Assembly (NCBI GenBank): GCA_017529175.1
Contig: JAFXNX010000115.1
Coordinates: 1-11,157 of the forward strand
Direction of reading: 5' to 3'
Length of the DNA: 11,157 nucleotides
From: Clostridia bacterium
GTDB taxonomy: Bacteria; Bacillota_A; Clostridia; Oscillospirales; CAG-272
Positions 1 through 5,461 of this stretch are shown here, piece after piece. Position 1 is the first letter of the stretch, and each line of letters begins with the position of its first letter. The notes under the pieces are model-generated. The model saw only the letters and a program-made list of their open reading frames with translations. It had not been told where the DNA came from and ran no database searches. The position numbers and the translations under genes are program-made.

Positions 1-26
1 ACAGCATCTTTTGTGTTACAGTATTC

Positions 27-99
27 ATGACGAGTGGGTGACCTGCCTTTCAGTTGGTGTCAGCAACTATACTGTATCACAGGTTCTCTCATTCGTCAT
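27..99 (+). other. Long imperfect hairpin, candidate structured RNA or terminator
   Basis: Bases 27-44 pair with 81-99 in an 18-bp stem with one mismatch (39/87) and one bulged base (84). Two of the pairs (34/92 and 37/89) are G-U wobbles, which are stable only in a plus-strand transcript; on the minus strand they become A-C mismatches. The 36-base loop contains a second small hairpin, 52-56 with 64-68 around a 7-base loop. A pyrimidine-rich run with five T follows at 100-110. It could be the terminator of a gene left of the window, or a structured leader for what follows. I do not recognise a known riboswitch class in it. Confidence 0.45.
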
Positions 100-127
100 C
101 TCTTTTTCCCTTATTGTCACACATCTA

Positions 128-160
128 TTGTAATCCTACAAAAAGTAAGTATATTATAAT
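128..160 (+). promoter_or_regulatory. Possible weak promoter before the truncated AraC-type gene
   Basis: TTGTAA (128-133) lies 16 bases before TATATT (150-155), and a perfect TATAAT overlaps at 155-160 but has no well-spaced -35 box. The region is AT-rich. Transcription would begin at about 165, right where homology to the AraC family starts, so the transcript would have almost no leader before the broken reading frame. Confidence 0.3.
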
Positions 161-228
161 AATTTGAGTTTACGATTGACACGGGCGTCGCGGCGAGGAG
201 CTATTCTTCGTCTTATCATTTTCAGCGA

Positions 229-1029
229 GTGTTCGGCATTCTTTGTGGTTACACACTCGGTGAGTATATACGCTGCCGACGTCTTTCTTGCGCCGGAGCG
301 GAGCTCGTAAGTACCGATGCAAAAGTGATAGACATTGCGCTGAAATACGGATATGACAGCCCTGTCAGCTTTTCAAGAGCGTTTACGAAATTTCACGGAG
401 TAAACCCGTCGCAGGCACGTGGCAACGGGCAAGCGCTTAAGTCCTTTTCCCGTCTTGTACTGAAATTATCTTTGGAAGGCGGTAGTATTATGGATTACAG
501 GATCGAAGAAAAGCCTGAGATGACACTCATAGGTTTCAAAAAACGCTTCACCGGAACTCCGGAAAACCGTTATGCACAGCAAAAGGAATTTCATAACAAA
601 ACGAGGCTTAACCAGTATTTACTTGCCGGAATGAATTATTCCGGGATGCATTATGGAGAACACAGCTATAACATTGTCATGAATTTGGATGACGACGGAT
701 TTGATTACTACATAGCCGAAGAACTCGACGAGTGGTATACAAACAATTTTGCAAAAGCGCTTGGATATGATGAGAGGGCGAATGAATTTGAAAAGATCGT
801 GATTCCGAAACAGCTCTATGTGATCTGCGAAACGGAGCGTATCAACTATCCGGCAACCACTTTGCCCGATCTGCGACGACGCATCGTCAGTGAATGGCTG
901 CCCTCATCCGGATATAGATTTGCAAACTCACCCGAAGTTGAATGTATCCACTGGCACGACATACCGCAGCCGCAAAACAACGTTTTTACTCGGTATATTG
1001 AACTATGGATACCTATAGAAATGGCATAA
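229..1029 (+). CDS. AraC-family regulator with GyrI-like domain, 5'-truncated
   Basis: AraC/XylS-type transcription factors bind DNA through two helix-turn-helix motifs; here a C-terminal GyrI-like domain would bind a small ligand. Recognisable family sequence begins near base 163 (through YHFQRVFG and LGEYIR), continues through the second motif (VIDIALKYGYDSPVSFSRAF, then HGVNPSQAR) and ends in the GyrI-like domain from base 490 to the terminal ELWIPI. About 20 N-terminal residues are missing: the frame is closed by TAA at 157-162 and no other upstream frame carries the lost part. GTG 229 is the first plausible start codon but lacks a ribosome binding site and lies inside the first HTH. ATG 490 could instead give a 179-residue stand-alone GyrI-like protein. 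Probably a decaying regulator gene; the family call is secure, function is not. Confidence 0.75.
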   Translation: MFGILCGYTLGEYIRCRRLSCAGAELVSTDAKVIDIALKYGYDSPVSFSRAFTKFHGVNPSQARGNGQALKSFSRLVLKLSLEGGSIMDYRIEEKPEMTLIGFKKRFTGTPENRYAQQKEFHNKTRLNQYLLAGMNYSGMHYGEHSYNIVMNLDDDGFDYYIAEELDEWYTNNFAKALGYDERANEFEKIVIPKQLYVICETERINYPATTLPDLRRRIVSEWLPSSGYRFANSPEVECIHWHDIPQPQNNVFTRYIELWIPIEMA

Positions 1030-1074
1030 TAAGATATGTGTTAATTCTGCAATATTATTTCATTAGATTGATAT

Positions 1075-1127
1075 AAAAAAAGACCCCCGTCGATTTTTGA
1101 ATTGCTCAAAAATCGACGGGCTCTTTT
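1075..1127. terminator. Bidirectional rho-independent terminator
   Basis: Bases 1086-1100 and 1106-1120 form a perfect 15-bp inverted repeat with a 5-base loop. A run of seven A (1075-1081) precedes it and CTCTTTT follows it, so it has a U-tract in both directions, the better one on the minus strand. It lies 56 bases after the AraC/GyrI gene and about 150 bases after the mutarotase gene, and fits convergent termination of both. Confidence 0.9.
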
Positions 1128-1271
1128 CGTCATTAGTCAATTCTTTTTCTTAACTTAATGACATTGTGTAAAAAACTTGAGTTTTTACATCCCCGTTTTT
1201 ATTCAATAGTCAATTGTATTTTAGCCCGCGCAGGTTACACTGTTATATTCTGCTGCTATTCTGCTGTTATA

Positions 1272-1700
1272 TCAAATAACGCCTTTTCTGATTATCACGT
1301 TGGCGTAAAGGGACTTCTCGCCCGTCATAATTACGAACAAACTCTTTTCCTTTACTCTGTCGTAGAAGCTGAAGCGTTCGACGTACTCGAGGAGCCCGTC
1401 GCGTCCGTCGGCGTCTTTCGCTATTTTTGCGTAGGTATTTGTGATCGGGTCTTTGATCCCGGCGTCCTCCGGTATCTCCATGACGGTCACCGGGGATGCG
1501 ACGTACTGATCGAGCGGGATCAGCTCAAGGATCGCCTCAAGTATTTCCGGGATATTATGCCCGTCCATCCTGATAACTCTGTCGCAGTACGAGTGAGCGG
1601 GAAAGTTTGCGTCTCCTATCGTGAATTCGTCTCCGTGTCCCATCTCGCAAAGAGCTGCGAGAAGCTCGGGCGGTATTATCGCGGGTACTCCTTTTAACAT
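1272..1700 (-). CDS. fucU: RbsD/FucU-family sugar mutarotase (L-fucose mutarotase-like)
   Basis: This cytoplasmic enzyme family interconverts the alpha and beta anomers of sugars such as L-fucose so that downstream kinases or isomerases receive the right form. The 142-residue length is typical. The N-terminal signature is complete: PPELL, then EMGHGDE with His22, Asp30 and DANFPAHS, followed by VIRMDGH; the C-terminal part has ERFSFYDR, a TGE motif and Tyr132-x-Asn134 before the last beta strand, all matching FucU rather than the more divergent RbsD branch. The start is clear: AAGGAG lies 8 bases before ATG 1700. The gene begins only 15 bases after the stop of the dockerin protein, so the two are very likely co-transcribed. 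The substrate (fucose, ribose or another sugar) cannot be fixed from sequence; no fucose isomerase or kinase is nearby. Confidence 0.88.
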   Translation of the reverse strand: MLKGVPAIIPPELLAALCEMGHGDEFTIGDANFPAHSYCDRVIRMDGHNIPEILEAILELIPLDQYVASPVTVMEIPEDAGIKDPITNTYAKIAKDADGRDGLLEYVERFSFYDRVKEKSLFVIMTGEKSLYANVIIRKGVI

Positions 1701-1715
1701 ATCGTTTTCTCCTTA

Positions 1716-4256
1716 TCAGTTTTTGATCAAAGCGACTCCCCATCCGCCGACGTAGTAGCGCCTTATGAGAGTTGCGTCTTTTAAGTTGATAGTTCCGTTG
1801 TTATCGACGTCGGCGTTTGCGGTATTGATCGAGACGTTCCAGCCTCCGACGTAATAGCGTCTTACGAGAGTCGCGTCCTTGAGATTTACCTCGCCGTCTT
1901 CGTTGACGTCCCCGGGAAGCGAATCCGCGCATTCAAATTCACATGTCAGTTCAACGATCTCTCTCGCATCCTGCTCGAATGCGGTATTTACAGGAACTTC
2001 GATACCGTTGACCTTTCCCGTAACGTCCGGGTTTAACGACGAGTCCGTTTTGAACGTATATCCTCCCGACGCTTTGACCCAGATCACGGCTCTGTACTTG
2101 TGCCCGGCGATAAACTTGTCCGCGGTCGAAAGAAATCTTCCTGCCGTAATGTCGTACCACTCCGAGCTGTTACTCAGCACTTCGCAATGCGCGCTGTCGG
2201 TACTTCCGACGCTCGACGCGCTCATGCCGGCGCGCGGTTTGATCACCGCCACGGAAACGCAGTCGAGGATCCACGGACATGTGCCGAGGTCCGCTCTCAC
2301 AACGATCCCCTCGCTCGCCGAAGAATTCGGCGACTTCGAGACGGACGCGCTCTTTCCGTTGACCGTCACGCTGACCGACGGGGTGCTGCCGCTCGCTTTG
2401 AATCTTATAAAATCGTCCGCGTAAACGTGGAACGTAACGCTGTATCTGTGACCTGCTGTGAAATACTCGTCGTACGGGATGAGGCGCGACGCCGTTTCGT
2501 CGTACCACTGAAGACCTGTCACTTTGTAATGAAGAGAATTGTTATCGTACGGGAAATATACCGTATCTCCGGGATGCGACGACGGGCTCGGAGAGTTTAC
2601 GCTCGCCGCGACAGAAGACGAAAGCGAGCGGACCGTGACCGTCCCCTTCTGTATCTGCACCGATTCCGTATGCGAATACTCGACTCCGTCGATAAGGAGA
2701 GCGCGGTCATCGTCTATATAATCCTCGGGGAACTTCCCCGCGGGAAGGAGCATCTTTTCAAACTGTCCGCCGTTGATACGGACATTCGCCGAGGTCGACG
2801 CGATAACGAGTCCGAATATCGTTTTCGTATCATTACCGCCTTTTTCGCACTTGAAATAACCTGCGTTTATCGTCGCGCGTCCCGCTTCGATCTTCACCGC
2901 CGCGACGCCGTTTTCCATTCCGGAGAATCTGTTCGTTAAGAACTCTGCGCCGTTGACGGTAAGCGACGCTCCCGAGTATCCCTGATAGATACTGCTCCCC
3001 GCTACGGGGTTGTTGACGTGAGTCGTTCTTTCCGTCAGCTTAACGCCGCCCTCTACCGTCAGAGCCGATCTGTTGTTTATCAGCGCGTTGAGAAGCGTCG
3101 GTTCATCGCACCTCGGAGCTAAGTACGTAAGAGATCCGTCGCCCCTGATCGTCGTCGTGTCGTTTATACTGATAAACGCCACCGGCTGTAAGTAATAACG
3201 GTCAAAACCGCTTTCATATTCAAACTCAAAGCTCGCATTCCCTGCAATTTCTATCACTTTTTCGCCGGAAGTCGTGATCGGGTAATATTTGCCGCTTCCC
3301 TTGATATTCGGTATCTTTCCCGCTTCTCCCGACACGTCGTTGAGTCTGACGTACTTGTACGCGGGGTTTTCGAGCGCTTCCTTGAAGTCGCTGAAGCTGT
3401 AACAGTCGACCGGATAGTCCTCGCTCTCCCCGATGTATCCCGGAAATACCGGGCTTATGTACAAGTAATAGTTTATCTCGGTCGGCTTGCAGTTTACCAC
3501 CTCAACGCGGTATCTTGACTCCATTACTTTGTTGAGGAGAAGGGCAGTATTCTCCGAGAACTTCATAACGGTACTGCCTTCGAGCTTGAAGCTCATATAT
3601 TTCCTGTATTCCTTGCCGAACGAAAACCTGTCGTTCAGATCAAGCCCGCTGCCGCCGGCGCTCTCCCAGTTGTAGTATACGGACGTAAATCTGATCACCG
3701 AGGCGTCCTTCTGGTTGGGATCAAGGACCGTGACTCCCATGTTTACATAATCGGATACGACGTCTGCCACAACAGGCAGTCTCTTATCAAACGAGATCTT
3801 TATACATTCGATCTCTTCGTCGCTGTTAATCCTGATATCAAATCCGACATAGACAGTCTCCGAGTTGTTCGAGACCGATCTCGACGAGACAGCGCCGGCG
3901 CGCCCCGAAAGCGTCGCCGTAAGAGGATCTGCAAAGCGGTAACCGACTAAAGACTCGAGTTTTACCTCGATGTGATAAGTATTTCCCGCGATGAACGTGT
4001 TACCCGCGCCGAACGTGCCGGTGATACTGTTTATCCCACGGTACAAGAAATGATCCTCGTCGCACGTTATCACCAAAGAACTCTTTGTCGTCCCGTCGTG
4101 CGGAAACTCTTTATAATATAGGCTGACTCCGTCTATCGTCCGGTCCGGCGAGGCGGCGCCGACGCGCGACGTAAATCCAAGCAACAGCACAGCGCCCATA
4201 AGGATCGCAGCGCACTGAACTATACTGATAAATCTGATAAGTCTTGCGTTTTTCAT
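1716..4256 (-). CDS. Secreted modular protein with C-terminal type I dockerin
   Basis: An exported protein of 846 residues. A signal peptide (basic MKNARLIR, hydrophobic stretch, VGAAS cleavage-type site near residue 35) leads to two related modules (about 50-157 and 165-272), a central region rich in short TVNGAEF/RINGGQF-like turns (about 360-510) resembling a right-handed beta-helix, two more copies of the module (about 575-665 and 690-777; each has an AGHxY motif and the last has GYTF), and a dockerin. The dockerin has two calcium loops, each followed by LKDATLxRRYYVGGW; it would dock the protein onto a cohesin-bearing scaffold or surface anchor. No glycoside hydrolase catalytic motif is visible, so its role may be binding or structural. 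ATG 4256 is chosen because GGAG sits 5 bases upstream; the GTG at 4262 overlaps that site. It leads the operon with the mutarotase. Confidence 0.85.
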   Translation of the reverse strand: MKNARLIRFISIVQCAAILMGAVLLLGFTSRVGAASPDRTIDGVSLYYKEFPHDGTTKSSLVITCDEDHFLYRGINSITGTFGAGNTFIAGNTYHIEVKLESLVGYRFADPLTATLSGRAGAVSSRSVSNNSETVYVGFDIRINSDEEIECIKISFDKRLPVVADVVSDYVNMGVTVLDPNQKDASVIRFTSVYYNWESAGGSGLDLNDRFSFGKEYRKYMSFKLEGSTVMKFSENTALLLNKVMESRYRVEVVNCKPTEINYYLYISPVFPGYIGESEDYPVDCYSFSDFKEALENPAYKYVRLNDVSGEAGKIPNIKGSGKYYPITTSGEKVIEIAGNASFEFEYESGFDRYYLQPVAFISINDTTTIRGDGSLTYLAPRCDEPTLLNALINNRSALTVEGGVKLTERTTHVNNPVAGSSIYQGYSGASLTVNGAEFLTNRFSGMENGVAAVKIEAGRATINAGYFKCEKGGNDTKTIFGLVIASTSANVRINGGQFEKMLLPAGKFPEDYIDDDRALLIDGVEYSHTESVQIQKGTVTVRSLSSSVAASVNSPSPSSHPGDTVYFPYDNNSLHYKVTGLQWYDETASRLIPYDEYFTAGHRYSVTFHVYADDFIRFKASGSTPSVSVTVNGKSASVSKSPNSSASEGIVVRADLGTCPWILDCVSVAVIKPRAGMSASSVGSTDSAHCEVLSNSSEWYDITAGRFLSTADKFIAGHKYRAVIWVKASGGYTFKTDSSLNPDVTGKVNGIEVPVNTAFEQDAREIVELTCEFECADSLPGDVNEDGEVNLKDATLVRRYYVGGWNVSINTANADVDNNGTINLKDATLIRRYYVGGWGVALIKN
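1737..1910 (-). repeat. Tandem 33-residue dockerin repeat
   Basis: Two 99-base units encode the duplicated dockerin half-sites. In each the five calcium-ligand positions (1, 3, 5, 9, 12) are Asp or Asn: D, N, D, N, D in the first and D, D, N, N, D in the second. The residues following position 9, which usually help set cohesin specificity, are Leu-Lys in both halves. That symmetry would allow the dual binding mode known for type I dockerins. Confidence 0.85.
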
Positions 4257-4290
4257 AAACACTCCGTTCGGTCACACCGTTTATATAACT

Positions 4291-4318
4291 ATTATAGCAC
4301 ACCTCTAAAATAAAACAA
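4291..4318 (-). promoter_or_regulatory. Promoter of the dockerin-mutarotase operon
   Basis: On the minus strand TTGTTT (4313-4318) and a perfect TATAAT (4291-4296) are separated by 16 bases. Transcription would start near 4284, giving a leader of about 28 bases before ATG 4256 with its GGAG site. This suggests the operon is expressed independently of the cyclophilin-like gene upstream. Confidence 0.7.
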
Positions 4319-4375
4319 ACGTTTTATGAGGTCGTATACTTGTCTGTTTTTGCCTTTTCCGGGCGTTTTTCCGGC

Positions 4376-4795
4376 CTATTCTCCCCACTCGAGGTAAAAC
4401 GTTGCTCGAACGTCGCCGCCGCCAAAGGCGTCTTGCAGTTCTTCTCCTCTTTTGTTTCCGATCGAAGCGAGCTTTGCCGCCTCCGCGCTGCCTTCGGCGT
4501 AACATACGGCGATTTTCCCGTCCGGGCGAAGAACGATATCTCCCGGTTCGGGCGTTGTTTTTACAGCGTCGCCCGGCAGTTCCCACGGCATCGCGCCTGA
4601 CGTCCCTTGTCCGTCGCATTCTGTCATTACGACACTCAGAACTTCGGAATTCAGTTTTTCCGCAAACGCTTTCCCGCCGGCGCCGTCTTCGATATGCGCG
4701 TAGAACTTTCTGTCTTTTGCCTCGACGACAAGAACGCAAGTCGGTCTTATCGCTTCAATATCCGGCAAAACGCCGCGCCATTTTATTGATCTCAT
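4376..4795 (-). CDS. Cyclophilin-like fold protein
   Basis: A soluble protein of 139 residues without signal peptide or membrane helix. It shows the pattern of the bacterial cyclophilin-like beta-barrel families: a strand pair at the start (VLVVEAKDRKFYAHIED), an AFAEKL helix near residues 43-48, a Trp-Glu-Leu-Pro segment (71-74), then PGDIVLRPDGKIAVCY (84-99) and an IGN turn. These small domains look like peptidyl-prolyl isomerases but usually lack the catalytic residues, and no enzymatic role is established for them. The start ATG 4795 has AGGTG 5 bases upstream. It stands between the terminator of the GGDEF gene and the dockerin operon promoter, apparently as its own unit. The family call rests on pattern recognition and is moderately sure. 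Confidence 0.65.
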   Translation of the reverse strand: MRSIKWRGVLPDIEAIRPTCVLVVEAKDRKFYAHIEDGAGGKAFAEKLNSEVLSVVMTECDGQGTSGAMPWELPGDAVKTTPEPGDIVLRPDGKIAVCYAEGSAEAAKLASIGNKRGEELQDAFGGGDVRATFYLEWGE

Positions 4796-4812
4796 ACTCT
4801 CACCTGTTTTCG

Positions 4813-4841
4813 ATCATATTTGAAAAATCCGTCCGGATGAA
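4813..4841 (-). promoter_or_regulatory. Weak promoter candidate for the cyclophilin-like gene
   Basis: TATGAT on the minus strand (4813-4818) lies 17 bases after TTCATC (4836-4841). Only the -10 box is good, and the predicted leader would be about ten bases. It follows the terminator hairpin directly, where a new promoter would be expected. Confidence 0.3.
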
Positions 4842-4902
4842 ATGAGGCGGGCAACAATGCCCGCCGTCATTGACTTTTCCCGAACGGATCCGCCCGGGAA
4901 AA
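4841..4902 (-). terminator. Double hairpin, probable terminator of the EAL-GGDEF operon
   Basis: The first hairpin met by minus-strand transcription pairs 4895-4902 with 4875-4882 (8 bp, 12-base loop). The second pairs 4859-4865 with 4846-4852 (7 GC-rich bp, 6-base loop), extended by five more pairs (4867-4871 with 4841-4845) beyond one bulged base. A short U-containing tail (UCAUUUCAUCC) follows rather than a clean U-run, so termination efficiency is uncertain. Confidence 0.55.
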
Positions 4903-4949
4903 CCGATGCGCCTCAGACGGGTAGCGCCGGTGCGCTTCATTTGTAATTT

Positions 4950-5450
4950 TCAGCTTTTAAGAAAGCTTTTGTTCTCGTACATCAAACGGTCCGCTCTCTC
5001 TAAAACGTCGGCGACGCAGACGTCGTCCTCTCCGAACTTTGACATTCCGCACGCGATGACGATACCGCCGTCACGAACGGCAGCCTCGTTGTACTCGCGC
5101 ACCTTTCCGAGCAGTTCTTCCATATTCTTGTAATCATCGCCCTGCGCCACTACCGCGAACTCGTCTCCTCCCACGCGGAAAACGGGGCTGTGATCGAATA
5201 TTCTGCAAACGGTGTTGCAGGCTTTGCGAAGATAATCGTCTCCGGCGCTGTGTCCGAAGGTGTCGTTGACCTTCTTCAGCTCGTTCACGTCCGCAACGAC
5301 TAACGAGCCCGAGCCCTCGGTATACACCGGAGAATAACTGAACGATGAGTCGTGCCGCACTATCGCGATAACGGCGCAGACGGTGAAGCTCACCGCGAAC
5401 GTCAGCGCAGCGACGAGCGGTATGACAAATACTCTTTTCAAAATTTTCAT
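4950..5450 (-). CDS. Single-helix membrane protein with shortened GGDEF domain
   Basis: GGDEF domains make c-di-GMP from two GTP when paired as a dimer. This 166-residue protein has one membrane helix (about 7-31) and a GGDEF domain from residue 49 with metal-binding Asp54, Asn62-Asp63, Gly70-Asp71 and an intact GGDEF signature at 94-98. What is missing is the usual N-terminal segment of the domain (the DxLTG motif and first helix, some 25-30 residues): the membrane helix is joined by a short linker directly to the first core strand. The product-inhibition RxxD site is also absent (FDHS at its place). ATG 5450 lies 11 bases after the stop of the EAL gene and has no clear ribosome binding site, which suggests translational coupling. 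It may be a weak cyclase, a GTP sensor or a dimerisation partner of the upstream protein. Confidence 0.78.
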   Translation of the reverse strand: MKILKRVFVIPLVAALTFAVSFTVCAVIAIVRHDSSFSYSPVYTEGSGSLVVADVNELKKVNDTFGHSAGDDYLRKACNTVCRIFDHSPVFRVGGDEFAVVAQGDDYKNMEELLGKVREYNEAAVRDGGIVIACGMSKFGEDDVCVADVLERADRLMYENKSFLKS

Positions 5451-5461
5451 TAATACGTTTT

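Noticed and set aside
1167..1189. A/T-rich inverted repeat as terminator of the mutarotase gene
   Set aside because: The stem is almost entirely A-T with a bulge; the strong hairpin at 1086-1120 is a far better terminator.
1158..1697. Plus-strand 179-residue frame opposite the mutarotase
   Set aside because: The minus strand encodes a full FucU-family protein with its ribosome binding site; the plus frame has no recognisable features.
2100..2939. Plus-strand 279-residue arginine-rich frame
   Set aside because: It is opposite the dockerin gene, has implausible composition and no motif; a shadow frame.
4257..4262. GTG at 4262 as the start of the dockerin protein
   Set aside because: It overlaps the GGAG ribosome binding site at 4262-4265; ATG 4256 has proper 5-base spacing and starts a standard signal peptide.
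4352..4376. CCGG-based hairpin after the cyclophilin-like gene
   Set aside because: Only four pairs and no U-run, too weak to call a terminator.
4305..4845. Arginine-rich frames on both strands around the cyclophilin-like gene
   Set aside because: Composition (long RRR runs) is typical of out-of-frame reading; the 139-residue minus frame alone shows a family pattern.
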